A stretch of 64,000 nt of DNA. Origin: Streptomyces rapamycinicus NRRL 5491. Its GTDB lineage: Bacteria > Actinomycetota > Actinomycetes > Streptomycetales > Streptomycetaceae. The notes beneath the pieces are model-generated. The model had not been told where the DNA came from and did no database searches. It worked only from the letters and a program-made list of their open reading frames with translations. Positions 55,682-64,000 of the stretch are shown here, in pieces; the first letter of the stretch is position 1; every line of letters starts with the position of its first letter. Location: NCBI RefSeq assembly GCF_024298965.1, contig NZ_CP085193.1, positions 8,680,001 through 8,744,000 on the forward strand, written 5' to 3'. Made by a program: the position numbers and the translations under genes.

Positions 55682-56314
55682 TCAGATGCCCAGCCCGGCC
55701 TCGTGCGCCGCGGCCACGGCCTCCTTGTCGCCCTCCAGCTCGACCCGGGCGGAATCCTGGCGGCCGGTGAGGAAGAGCGCCAGCTCGCCCGGTTCGCCGG
55801 TGACCGTGACGACCGGGGTGCCGCGGCGGGCCACCGCCGTACGGCCGTCCGGGCGGCGCAGCACCAGGCCGACGGGGGAGCGGCGGCCGAAGATCCGGGC
55901 GCCGCGCTCGATGCGGGACCACAGCGTGTCGGCGAAGACCGGGTCCAGCTCGCGCGGTGTCCAGTCCGGCCGGGCGCGGCGCACATCCTCGGCGTGGACG
56001 TAGAACTCGAAGCTGTTGGCCGCCTCGTCCACCTGCTTCAGCGCGAACGGCGACATCCGCGGCGGACCGGTACGGAACAGTTGGAGCAGCTCCTCGTACG
56101 GCCGCGCCGCGAACTCCTGCTGCACCCGGGCCAGCCGCGCGGCCAGCGGCTTGACCAGCACCCCGGCGGCCGCGTCGGGGCGGCGCTCGCGGACCACCAG
56201 ATGGGCCGCCAGATCGCGGGTGCTCCAGCCCTCGCACAGCGTCGGGGCCCCGGGGCCCGCGCCCTCCAAGAGGTCGGCGAGGAGCAGGCGTTCGCGCTTC
56301 GCGTGAGTGGACAT
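55682..56314 (-). CDS. TIGR03085 family metal-binding protein (DinB-like)
   Basis: A 210-aa protein of the mycothiol-dependent maleylpyruvate isomerase/DinB superfamily. The N-terminal text TLCEGWSTRDLAAHLVVRERRPDA near residue 26 has the first metal His, and VDEAANSFEFYVHAEDVRRAR near residue 95 has the others. The TIGR03085 assignment is from memory of that pattern. Its substrate is unknown. The ATG at 56314 is preceded by no strong ribosome site. Confidence 0.85.
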   Translation of the reverse strand: MSTHAKRERLLLADLLEGAGPGAPTLCEGWSTRDLAAHLVVRERRPDAAAGVLVKPLAARLARVQQEFAARPYEELLQLFRTGPPRMSPFALKQVDEAANSFEFYVHAEDVRRARPDWTPRELDPVFADTLWSRIERGARIFGRRSPVGLVLRRPDGRTAVARRGTPVVTVTGEPGELALFLTGRQDSARVELEGDKEAVAAAHEAGLGI

Positions 56315-56395
56315 GCGTCCACCCTACGACCGGGGCCCGCCCGCTGCCATGAGGAGCGCCGCCGCACCCCGGCGCGGCGCGGCCTCCTGCCAGGC

Positions 56396-56560
56396 CTACG
56401 CGGTGTGCGGCTCCGCCGCGTGGCAGCGGCACCGCCCCTGGACCCCAGGGTCCGAGCGGTACCCCGCCTTCCAGCCCCTCCGGCGCTTGAGGAGCGGGGT
56501 CTGGGGCGGAGCCCCAGTTGTGGGAAGGGGCGGGGAGGGGAGCAGCCCGCCGCAGGCGCC
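56396..56560. repeat. Intergenic palindromic element, partial copy
   Basis: The sequence CGGCTCCGCCGCGTGGCA (about 56408-56425), then CCCCTCCGGCGCTTGAGGAG (about 56474-56493), GGGGCGGAGCCCC (56502-56514) and GGGAAGGGGCGGGGAGGGG (56522-56540) match modules of the element at 8054-8242 in the same order. The edges are not exact. It fills most of the gap of 275 nt between the genes on either side. Confidence 0.75.
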
Positions 56561-56589
56561 ACAATCCGCCGGACGACACGCCGCCCTGA

Positions 56590-57615
56590 CTACCCCGGCA
56601 GCGGCTTGCTCAGCTTCTTGCCGTCCCGCCCGGCGCTCAGCGTGAGCGCGCAGGAGACCTGGTCCTCGCCCTGGATGGAGTACGTGCCCAGCGCGGGGTA
56701 CAGCGCGTAGTAGTAGTACATCCGGCCGTCGTTGGGGATGCTCTTGAGCCGCTTCTTGGCATCCGTCGCGCACAGCGCGAGCGCCTTCGTCTGAATCGCC
56801 TTCTCGGTGGAGAAGTCGCCGCTCAGCGTCTCGTTGGCGATCACCTCGCCGTCGTGCGGGCCCTGGCAGGACCGCTTCTCGACCTTGGTGACGCTGCTGT
56901 CCATCGCCGGGTGGTCGAAGCACCGGCCGGGGTCGAGCACCACGTACGGCACCTTGTCACCGGGCGGGCCCGACTCCGACGCGTCCGGGGCCGCCGACTC
57001 CGAGGCGCCCGGATCCCCGTCGGGGGCCTCGCTTCCACCGCCCAGCGGCGCGCCCTCTCCGGGGTCCTCCGAGCCCGACGGGGCGGCGGACGACTCGGCG
57101 TCCGAGGGCGAGGAGAGGGGGCGGTCCGAGGCCGAGGCGGACGGGCCGGCGTCGGCCGCCGTCTCCTTGCCGCCGTCGTCCTTCGTCCCGATGACGACCG
57201 CGCCGACGACCACCGCCGCGGCCACCACCGCCGCGATGACGATCGCCGTGGTCCTGGAGCCGCCGGTGCCGGGCGGCGGGGGAGGGGGCGGCAGCGCGCC
57301 CGGGGGTATGGACCCCGGCGGCAGCGCGCCCGGGGGCGGGCCGCCGGGCAGCAGCGCCGGTGGGGTGGGCGGACCGAAACCGCCGCTCGGCGGCGCGGGC
57401 GGACCTGGCTGGGGCTGCGGCCCCGTCCCGCCCGGCTGCGCGGGCTGGTCCGCCGGGGGCGGCGGCCCGAAGCCCTGCTGCGGCTGCTGCGCCTGCGGGG
57501 GCTGTGGCTGCGCGGGCTGTGGCTGTGGTGGTTGCTGCTGCGGCTGCGGCGGTGGACCGAACCCCCCGCCGTTTCCAGGCCGGTTGGGCTCGTTCGACGG
57601 CGGCGGAAACGTCAT
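56590..57615 (-). CDS. Septum-formation-like domain protein with Pro/Gln-rich N-terminus
   Basis: A 341-aa protein if started at the ATG at 57615 ([18 protein letters not shown]); an ATG at 57633 would add 6 residues. Residues 1-120 are Pro, Gln and Gly rich and cytoplasmic. One span (about 122-145, [21 protein letters not shown]) and a Ser/Asp/Gly-rich linker follow. The outer domain has [15 protein letters not shown], then [13 protein letters not shown] and VSCALTL, which resembles the septum formation domain (PF13845). The role is not established. Confidence 0.75.
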   Translation of the reverse strand: MTFPPPSNEPNRPGNGGGFGPPPQPQQQPPQPQPAQPQPPQAQQPQQGFGPPPPADQPAQPGGTGPQPQPGPPAPPSGGFGPPTPPALLPGGPPPGALPPGSIPPGALPPPPPPPGTGGSRTTAIVIAAVVAAAVVVGAVVIGTKDDGGKETAADAGPSASASDRPLSSPSDAESSAAPSGSEDPGEGAPLGGGSEAPDGDPGASESAAPDASESGPPGDKVPYVVLDPGRCFDHPAMDSSVTKVEKRSCQGPHDGEVIANETLSGDFSTEKAIQTKALALCATDAKKRLKSIPNDGRMYYYYALYPALGTYSIQGEDQVSCALTLSAGRDGKKLSKPLPG

Positions 57616-57780
57616 GCCCGAAGCATGCCCCATTCCACCGACAATCCGTCCATCGGGCCCGGCCTACCGGCCGGTTTCCCGGCCCGGTTTCCCAGCCCGG
57701 CCTCGGGCCCGGCCCTGGTCCGGCCCGTTTCCGCGGAGATCATTCGCGGGGACCCCCCTCCGGACGTGCAGAATGGTCGC

Positions 57781-58158
57781 ATGACCGGCTCCGACCGCCC
57801 CTCCGCCCTCGACCCGGCCCTCGCCGCCCGCCTCAAGCGCGGCGCCGACGGCCTGCTGCCCGCCATCGCCCAGCAGTACGACACCGGTGAGGTGCTGATG
57901 CTCGGCTGGATGGACGACGAGGCGCTGCACCGCACCCTCACCACCGGCCGCTGCACCTACTGGAGCCGCAGCCGCCAGGAGTACTGGGTCAAGGGCGACA
58001 CCTCCGGCCATGTCCAGCTGGTCAAGTCCGTCGCGCTCGACTGCGACGCCGACACCGTCCTCGTCAAGGTCGACCAGGTCGGCGCCGCCTGCCACACCGG
58101 CGACCGCACCTGCTTCGACGCCGACGAGCTCCCGCTCGGCCCGCAGACCGGCCCGTAG
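57781..58158 (+). CDS. hisI: Phosphoribosyl-AMP cyclohydrolase
   Basis: HisI opens the purine ring of PR-AMP in histidine synthesis. The 125-aa protein is monofunctional (no HisE part). Metal-ligand text is [16 protein letters not shown] near residue 60 and [17 protein letters not shown], with the cysteines in [12 protein letters not shown] near residue 107. The ATG has no ribosome site and CAGAAT lies 6 nt upstream, so the mRNA may be leaderless. It is separated from the main his operon and is before trpE. Confidence 0.95.
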   Translation: MTGSDRPSALDPALAARLKRGADGLLPAIAQQYDTGEVLMLGWMDDEALHRTLTTGRCTYWSRSRQEYWVKGDTSGHVQLVKSVALDCDADTVLVKVDQVGAACHTGDRTCFDADELPLGPQTGP

Positions 58159-58192
58159 ACCGGCCCGCGGACCGGCCAGCAGACCGGTAACC
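58145..58192. repeat. 12-bp tandem repeat spanning the hisI stop codon
   Basis: Four 12-bp units of the type AGACCGGCCCGT begin at 58145, 58157, 58169 and 58181. The TAG stop (58156-58158) sits at the junction of the first two units; the coded end is GPQTGP. Confidence 0.82.
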
Positions 58193-58272
58193 ACCCCGCC
58201 CAGCCTTCCAGCCCCAGCCCCAGTCCCGTGCCCCGCCGGGCTCCCCAGACCCAGACCCAGGACGCTGTCACG

Positions 58273-59763
58273 ATGGATCTCGAGACCTTCCGCAAGCTGG
58301 CGGCCGACCGCCGCGTCATCCCCGTCAGCCGCAAGTTGCTCGCGGACGGCGACACCCCCGTGGGCCTCTATCGCAAGCTGGCCGCCGAGCGCCCCGGCAC
58401 CTTCCTCCTCGAATCCGCCGAGAACGGCCGCTCCTGGTCCCGTTACTCCTTCATCGGCGTCCGCAGCGCCGCCACCCTCACCGAGCGCGACGGCCGCACC
58501 CACTGGCTGGGCACCCCGCCGGTCGGCGTCCCCACCGACGGCGATCCCCTCCAGGCGCTGCGCGCCACCGTCGAGACCCTGCACACCCCCCGGGACCTCG
58601 GCGGGCTGGTCCAGCTGCCGCCGTTCACCGGCGGCATGGTCGGCTACCTCGGCTACGACATCGTCCGCCGCCTGGAGAAGGTCGGCGAGCACGGCCGGGA
58701 CGATCTGCGCCTGCCCGAGCTGACCATGCTGCTCACGTCGGACCTCGCGGTGCTGGACCACTGGGACGGCACCGTGCTGCTGATCGCCAACGCGATCAAC
58801 CACAACGACCTCGACACAGGGGTGGACGAGGCGTACGCGGACGCCGTGGCCCGGCTCGACGCGATGGCCGCCGACCTGGTCCGTCCCGTGGCGACCGACC
58901 CCGCCGCGCTGCCGGACTCCGAGCTGCCCGAGTACACCGCGCTGTGGGGCGGCGAGGACTTCATGGAAGCGGTGGACGACATCAAGGAGCGCATCCGCGC
59001 GGGCGAGGCGTTCCAGGTCGTCCCCTCGCAGCGGTTCGAGACGCCGTGCTCGGCCAGCGCCCTCGATGTCTACCGGGTGCTGCGCGCCACCAACCCGAGC
59101 CCCTATATGTACCTCTTCCGGTTCGAGGGCTTCGATGTGGTGGGCTCGAGCCCGGAGGCGCTGGTCAAGGTCGAGGACGGCCGGGCGATGCTGCACCCCA
59201 TCGCCGGCACCCGCCACCGGGGGGCCACCCCGCAGGAGGACGCCGCGCTCGGCGAGGAACTGCTCGCCGACCCCAAGGAGCGGGCCGAGCACCTCATGCT
59301 CGTCGATCTCGGGCGCAATGACCTCGGGCGGGTCTGCGAGCCGGGCAGCGTGGAGGTCGTCGACTTCATGTCGATCGAGCGCTACAGCCACGTCATGCAC
59401 ATCGTCTCGACCGTCACCGGCAGCCTCGCCGAGGGCCGTACGGCCTTCGACGTGCTCACCGCCTGCTTCCCCGCGGGCACCCTCTCCGGCGCCCCCAAGC
59501 CGCGGGCGCTCCAGATCATCGAGGAGCTGGAGCCGAGCCGCCGCGGGCTGTACGGCGGCTGTGTCGGCTATCTCGACTTCGCGGGCGACTCCGACACCGC
59601 GATCGCCATCCGCACCGCGCTGCTGCGCGAGGGCACGGCGTATGTCCAGGCGGGCGCCGGGATCGTCGCCGACTCCGACCCGGTGGCCGAGGACGCGGAG
59701 TGCCGCAACAAGGCGGCGGCGGTGCTGCGGGCGGTGCACGCGGCGGGCCGCCTCGGGCGGTAG
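58273..59763 (+). CDS. trpE: Anthranilate synthase component I
   Basis: TrpE makes anthranilate from chorismate with ammonia from a TrpG partner, which is not in the window. The product is 496 aa from the ATG at 58273. A Trp-binding region is at the N-terminus ([18 protein letters not shown]). The chorismate site includes [26 protein letters not shown] and [18 protein letters not shown]. No tandem-Trp leader peptide was found in the 114 nt before it. The stop lies in an imperfect 32-bp duplication (59756-59820). Confidence 0.95.
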   Translation: MDLETFRKLAADRRVIPVSRKLLADGDTPVGLYRKLAAERPGTFLLESAENGRSWSRYSFIGVRSAATLTERDGRTHWLGTPPVGVPTDGDPLQALRATVETLHTPRDLGGLVQLPPFTGGMVGYLGYDIVRRLEKVGEHGRDDLRLPELTMLLTSDLAVLDHWDGTVLLIANAINHNDLDTGVDEAYADAVARLDAMAADLVRPVATDPAALPDSELPEYTALWGGEDFMEAVDDIKERIRAGEAFQVVPSQRFETPCSASALDVYRVLRATNPSPYMYLFRFEGFDVVGSSPEALVKVEDGRAMLHPIAGTRHRGATPQEDAALGEELLADPKERAEHLMLVDLGRNDLGRVCEPGSVEVVDFMSIERYSHVMHIVSTVTGSLAEGRTAFDVLTACFPAGTLSGAPKPRALQIIEELEPSRRGLYGGCVGYLDFAGDSDTAIAIRTALLREGTAYVQAGAGIVADSDPVAEDAECRNKAAAVLRAVHAAGRLGR

Positions 59764-59820
59764 TTCCCGGTGGCCGGTGGCCCCCAAGGCGGTAGTTCCC
59801 CATGGCCAGTGGCTCCCGGT
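59756..59820. repeat. 32-bp imperfect duplication spanning the trpE stop codon
   Basis: GGCGGTAGTTCCC begins at 59756 and at 59788, followed in both by (C)(G/A)TGGCC(G/A)GTGG. The TAG in the first copy is the trpE stop (59761-59763). A third partial copy (CGGTAG) begins at 59817. Confidence 0.78.
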
Positions 59821-59828
59821 AGGTCCCA

Positions 59829-59870
59829 TATCCCCCACCCGGGAACGATCCCGTACCCGGGTGGGGGATA
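59829..59870. promoter_or_regulatory. 15-bp inverted repeat between trpE and the TIGR02234 gene
   Basis: TATCCCCCACCCGGG (59829-59843) and CCCGGGTGGGGGATA (59856-59870) are perfect complements with a 12-nt loop. It may terminate trpE transcripts. Its right edge also overlaps the -10-like GATAGT (59867-59872) 7 nt before the next GTG, so it could equally be an operator. Confidence 0.7.
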
Positions 59871-59879
59871 GTGGTAGGC

Positions 59880-60593
59880 GTGACTGCAGCAGCCGTACCC
59901 CAGCCCAGGGCCGAGCACGAGCCCTCCGCCCCCGTCGCGCGCGGCCGCCGAAGCAGCCTTGCCATCGCCCTGCTCGCCGGTGCGCTCGGCGCCGCCCTGG
60001 TCCTGCTGGCCACCAGCCGCAAATGGGCCGAGGGCACCGCCTCCGTCGCCCAGGGATCCCTCTCGCAGAGCGCCAACGGCGATGACATCACCGGACTCCC
60101 CGGTGCCCTCGCGGTCGTCGGCCTGGCCGCGCTGGTCGCGGTCTTCGCCGTACGCCGCCTGGGCCGTGCCGTCGTCGCGGCGCTGCTGGCCCTCTGCGGC
60201 GCGGGCATCGTGATCAGCTCCGCCGTCGGCGCGTCCGACAAGGCGGCGCTGGAGGAGAAGGCGTCCAAGGTGAGCGGGCTGACCCACAGCCCCATCCACG
60301 ACGTGGCGTACACCCCCTGGCCGTGGGTCGCCGCGGCGGGCGGGGTGCTGCTGCTGCTCGCGGGCGTGCTCGCGCTGGGTTACGGCCGTCACTGGCCCGC
60401 CATGTCCGGTCGGTACGAGCGCGCGGGCACCGCGGGCACCCCGGCCCGGAGCCGCACCCGGCGCGGTGCCGCCGCCTCCGATCCGGACCGCCCCGAGGAG
60501 CTGTGGAAGGCCCTGGACCGCGGCGAGGACCCGACGGAGGCCCCGGCAGCCCCGACGACCCCGGCGCGGCGGGAGGCCGAGCGCGGCGCCTAG
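59880..60593 (+). CDS. TIGR02234 family Trp-operon-associated membrane protein
   Basis: A 237-aa protein with four membrane spans (about residues 27-45, 72-90, 95-115 and 145-165) and a hydrophilic C-terminus that contains PEELWKALDRGEDPTE. This layout and its location beside trpE match the Trp_oprn_chp/TIGR02234 family, of unknown role in tryptophan synthesis. The GTG at 59880 is preferred over GTG 59871, as GATAGT is then 7 nt upstream and no ribosome site is needed. Confidence 0.85.
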   Translation: MTAAAVPQPRAEHEPSAPVARGRRSSLAIALLAGALGAALVLLATSRKWAEGTASVAQGSLSQSANGDDITGLPGALAVVGLAALVAVFAVRRLGRAVVAALLALCGAGIVISSAVGASDKAALEEKASKVSGLTHSPIHDVAYTPWPWVAAAGGVLLLLAGVLALGYGRHWPAMSGRYERAGTAGTPARSRTRRGAAASDPDRPEELWKALDRGEDPTEAPAAPTTPARREAERGA

Positions 60594-60594
60594 G

Positions 60595-60890
60595 CGCCTG
60601 CGGCGGACTGCTCCCCTCCCCGCCCCTTCCCGAACCCGGGGCTGTGCCCCAGACCCCCGGCCCGGGGCTGTGCCCCAGACCCCCGGCCTCGGGGGTGCGC
60701 CCCAGACCCCCGGCCCGGGGCTGCGCCCCAGACCCCGGCCTCGGGGGTGCGCCCCAGACCCCGGCCTCGGGGGTGCGCCCCAGACCCCGGCCTCGGGGGT
60801 GCGCCCCAGACCCCGGACCCGGGGCTCTGCCCCAGACCCCCGGAGGTCCAGGGGTGAAGCCCCTGCCATGCGGTGGAGCCGCGCATCGCA
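60595..60890. repeat. Second hairpin array, eight units of 25-27 bp
   Basis: The leader GCGCCTGCGGCGGACTGCTCC, with CCTCCCCGCCCCTTCCC, is the same as at 28537-28572. Units from 60632 to about 60841 follow the pattern GGCC(C/T)CGGGGCTGTGCCCCAG plus ACCCC. Two subtypes alternate, GGCCCGGGG and GGCCTCGGGGGTGCG. The end carries GGTCCAGGGGTGAAGCCCC and a GCGGTGGAGCCGCGCATCG module (60871-60889). It lies after the TIGR02234 stop and fills the gap to the next gene. Confidence 0.87.
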
Positions 60891-61028
60891 TATCTCCCGG
60901 CCGCCGTCCCGTCTCGCGCCGTAAGGTCCCACCCCCGCTCAAGGGCGTTTCGCGCATCGGGGACAATGGCGTGGGAGCGTTCGCCCCCGAGCGCCCGGAC
61001 CAGGCGCGTACAGATACGAGGAGAATTC

Positions 61029-61316
61029 ATGGCGGGTCACGACCACGGACACACCCCGGCCGCCTGGACCGGTGTCACCATCGCCTTCATCGGCTTCTGC
61101 GTCGCCGGCGCGTTCACCGTGGCGGCCAACCCGCTCGGCTTCTGGGCGGGCATGGTGATCATCGCCCTCGGCGGTGTCGTCGGCGCGGCGATGCGCGCGG
61201 CCGGGCTGGGCATGCCCAAGACGCAGCACCCGCCGCAGCCGCAGCCCGCGGCGCAGCCGCAGCCCGCGGCGCAGTCGCAGCCCGCGGCGCAGTCGCAGGC
61301 GCAGACCCAGAGCTGA
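61029..61316 (+). CDS. HGxxPAAW family membrane protein
   Basis: A 95-aa protein. The motif HGHTPAAW is at residues 6-13, followed by two spans (about 15-35 and 42-65). The C-terminus is a tandem repeat of Gln, Pro and Ala (QPQPAAQ-type, four copies). AGGAGA precedes the ATG. The family is found beside Trp genes in actinobacteria and has no known function. Confidence 0.88.
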   Translation: MAGHDHGHTPAAWTGVTIAFIGFCVAGAFTVAANPLGFWAGMVIIALGGVVGAAMRAAGLGMPKTQHPPQPQPAAQPQPAAQSQPAAQSQAQTQS

Positions 61317-61433
61317 GCCCCGGCGCGGCCCGGGGCCGCGCCCGCCTCCACCGCATGCGGCACTGAGCCGTACGGAGGTCGGCGTATCGGCCCTGAGCTG
61401 CGCCTTCGTGGATCCCCGGGCAGACTCGGCGGT

Positions 61434-61844
61434 GTGACCGAACCACCGCCGACCGCCCTCGCCCCGCTGGTGCGGCGCCTGACCGCCCCGTTGGGTGTGC
61501 TCGCGGGCGTTCTCGCCGCCTTCGGCTACGTCGGCGCCGTGGACCCCCGGGAGCCCGGCCACTACCCCGTCTGCCCGCTGCTGCGGCTCACCGGGCTGTA
61601 CTGCCCCGGCTGCGGCGGGCTGCGCGGCGCCCATGCCCTGGCCCATGGCGACCTGGCGGCCGCGTTGCGGGACAACGCCCTCGCCGTCGGCTGTTACGCG
61701 GCCTTCGCCGTCTGCTGGGCGGTCTGGTGCGTACGCGGACGCTTCCCGGCGCCGCGGCTGTGGCACGCGGGGGCGCTCGGCGTGGTGGCCCTGGTCTTCA
61801 CAATCGTCCGGAATTTCCCGTTCGGGGGACTACTGGTGCCGTGA
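61434..61844 (+). CDS. DUF2752 family membrane protein
   Basis: A 136-aa protein with three to four membrane spans. The hallmark CPGCGGLRGAHALAHGDL (near residue 56) follows the first span and the preceding VCPLLRLTGLY; its cysteines and His suggest a metal or redox site. The GTG has no ribosome site, and CAGACT (61421-61426) is 7 nt upstream, so it may be leaderless. It is just before trpC. Function is unknown. Confidence 0.88.
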   Translation: MTEPPPTALAPLVRRLTAPLGVLAGVLAAFGYVGAVDPREPGHYPVCPLLRLTGLYCPGCGGLRGAHALAHGDLAAALRDNALAVGCYAAFAVCWAVWCVRGRFPAPRLWHAGALGVVALVFTIVRNFPFGGLLVP

Positions 61845-62001
61845 TCGTTGTTGTGTATGTGCATGTGGCGGGCGTCCGCGTCAACCGGATGCGAGACCTC
61901 GGCCTACCGGCGGCTACCATCGCAGTGCCAGGTGACGCGGTGGACCGCCCCACCCGGTACAGATCAGAAGCTTCATCCCCGTCACGGAAGGGGGCCGCTC
62001 G

Positions 62002-62811
62002 GTGAGTGTGCTCGACGAGATCATCGACGGAGTCCGTGCCGACCTCGCGGAGCGGCAGGCGCGCGTCGCCCTCGACGAGCTCAAGGAGCGGGCGGCCAAG
62101 GCCCAGCCGGCGAAGGACGGTGTCGCCGCGCTCAAGGGCGACAGCGTCAAGGTGATCTGCGAGGTCAAGCGGTCCAGCCCCTCCAAGGGCGCGCTCGCCG
62201 CGATCGCCGACCCCGCCGGGCTCGCCGCGGACTACGAGGCGGGTGGCGCGGCCGTGATCAGCGTGCTGACCGAGCAGCGGCGCTTCGGCGGATCGCTGGC
62301 CGACCTGGAAGCCGTAAGGGCGAAGGTCGACATTCCGGTGCTCCGTAAGGACTTCATCGTCACCTCGTACCAGCTGTGGGAGGCGCGGGCGCACGGCGCC
62401 GACGTCATCCTGCTGATCGTCGCCGCGCTGGAGCAGCAGGCGCTGGTCTCGCTCATCGAGCGGGCGGAGTCGATCGGGCTGACGCCCGTGGTCGAGGTGC
62501 ACGACGAGGAGGAGACCGCCCGGGCGGTCGACGCCGGAGCCCGGGTGATCGGCGTCAATGCGCGTGACCTCAAGACCCTCCAGGTGGACCGCTCGAACTT
62601 CGCCCGGATCGCACCGGAGATCCCGGACCACATCGTCAAGATCGCGGAGTCCGGGGTGCGCGGCCCGCACGACCTGATCGCCTATGCCAACGACGGCGCG
62701 GACGCGGTGCTGGTCGGCGAGTCCCTGGTGACCGGGCGCGACCCCAAGGCCGCGGTGGCCGATCTGGTGGCGGCGGGCGCCCATCCGGCGCTGCGCCACG
62801 GCCGGGACTGA
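62002..62811 (+). CDS. trpC: Indole-3-glycerol phosphate synthase
   Basis: TrpC converts CdRP to indole-3-glycerol phosphate. The 269-aa barrel has the catalytic Lys in [13 protein letters not shown] near residue 54, [14 protein letters not shown] near residue 115, and [15 protein letters not shown] near residue 185. The GTG follows GGAAGGGGG. The 157 nt upstream holds the end of DUF2752 and probably a promoter. No TrpF domain is fused. Confidence 0.96.
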   Translation: MSVLDEIIDGVRADLAERQARVALDELKERAAKAQPAKDGVAALKGDSVKVICEVKRSSPSKGALAAIADPAGLAADYEAGGAAVISVLTEQRRFGGSLADLEAVRAKVDIPVLRKDFIVTSYQLWEARAHGADVILLIVAALEQQALVSLIERAESIGLTPVVEVHDEEETARAVDAGARVIGVNARDLKTLQVDRSNFARIAPEIPDHIVKIAESGVRGPHDLIAYANDGADAVLVGESLVTGRDPKAAVADLVAAGAHPALRHGRD

Positions 62812-62834
62812 CGACGGGGCGGGATCGGCGGACC

Positions 62835-62987
62835 ATGGAGACGTACGCGCGCCTGGCACGGGGCTGTCGGCCCCGGGGCTGCCGCGCGCCCGCGAGGCGG
62901 GTGCGGGGGCGGCGCGTGCGCTACCACATCGGATGCGAGCCGGGGCAGATCAACGGGCGGCGATGGCGCCGGGCGGCGGCGCGCTGA
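62835..62987 (+). CDS. trpM: Small basic protein TrpM
   Basis: A 50-aa protein from the ATG at 62835. It is extremely Arg rich (ARLARGCRPRGCRAPARRV, then RGRRVRYHIGCEPGQING). Position between trpC and trpB is the same as trpM of S. coelicolor, a gene reported there to affect growth and secondary metabolism through tryptophan. The sequence is recognised from memory. The ATG lacks a strong ribosome site, although the location is convincing. Confidence 0.8.
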   Translation: METYARLARGCRPRGCRAPARRVRGRRVRYHIGCEPGQINGRRWRRAAAR

Positions 62988-63056
62988 GCGCACGCCGCAC
63001 GCCTGCCATCCATCCCACCTGTCGCGGGGCGCTGCCCCGATCGAGGAGTACGTCGC

Positions 63057-64000
<944 letters not shown>

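Noticed and set aside
58159..58272. Trp leader peptide attenuator before trpE
   Set aside because: No tandem TGG codons or terminator/antiterminator pair are visible in the 114 nt.
57664..59838. Open frame of 724 codons opposite hisI and trpE
   Set aside because: Shadow frame; hisI and trpE have all catalytic motifs.

Overview
The window is a contiguous piece of a Streptomyces chromosome. GC is very high with strong third-position bias, GTG starts are frequent, and many genes overlap by ATGA or GTGA. Marker genes point the same way: an actinobacterial division cluster without ftsA, the bifunctional HisA/TrpF enzyme PriA, a trpM-type small gene between trpC and trpB, a DUF2752 gene, an HGxxPAAW gene and a TIGR02234 gene. 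All identifications come from reading the sequence; no database search was run.

Region 1 (1-8259) is the end of the division and cell-wall cluster: ftsW (5' truncated by the window), murG, ftsQ, ftsZ, pgeF, a YggS-type PLP protein, sepF, yggT and divIVA, all on the plus strand. A strong terminator and a near-palindromic 189-bp intergenic element follow. Region 2 (8260-16178) holds ileS on the minus strand under an isoleucine T-box, a DksA/TraR-like protein with a histone-like Lys/Ala tail, lspA, rluD, a GNAT gene and an MscS channel. Region 3 (16179-26668) holds a dienelactone-hydrolase-like protein, a Tat-exported PhoD phosphatase, two DsbA-like thiol proteins flanking a membrane protein, a DUF2252 protein and dnaE. 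Region 4 (26669-32123) holds a 59-aa basic protein, an NYN-domain protein followed by a 19-unit 26-bp hairpin array, an ABC exporter pair and a DUF2567-like membrane protein.

Region 5 (32231-39582) looks like an accessory catabolic module. A divergent LacI regulator with paired operators faces an asparaginase-like amidohydrolase, an HpPgdA/cyclic-imide-hydrolase-like protein, an MFS carrier and two SDR dehydrogenases. Region 6 (39471-48320) holds ybaK, a LON-domain protein, a large beta-repeat membrane protein and the his operon (hisD-hisC-hisB-small membrane ORF-hisH-priA-ridA-hisF), with a palindromic operator candidate just upstream. Region 7 (48375-57615) is accessory: an ECF sigma factor with a coupled membrane protein, an orphan TnpB-related gene without tnpA, OsmC, an SDR, YdjC, a secreted GH114 protein, a TIGR03085 protein and a septum-formation-like protein. 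Region 8 (57781-64000) is hisI-trpE, TIGR02234, HGxxPAAW, DUF2752, trpC-trpM-trpB (trpB cut by the window). There is no trpF, as expected when PriA serves both the His and Trp pathways.

Three patterns stand out beyond ordinary genes. (i) A family of modular GC-rich palindromic elements occurs at gene ends and in two places has grown into 26-bp tandem arrays. (ii) Many short tandem duplications lie across, or just after, stop codons (dnaE, hisI, trpE, lacI and others). (iii) Several candidate promoters have a -10-like hexamer only 6-8 nt before the start codon, suggesting leaderless mRNAs.
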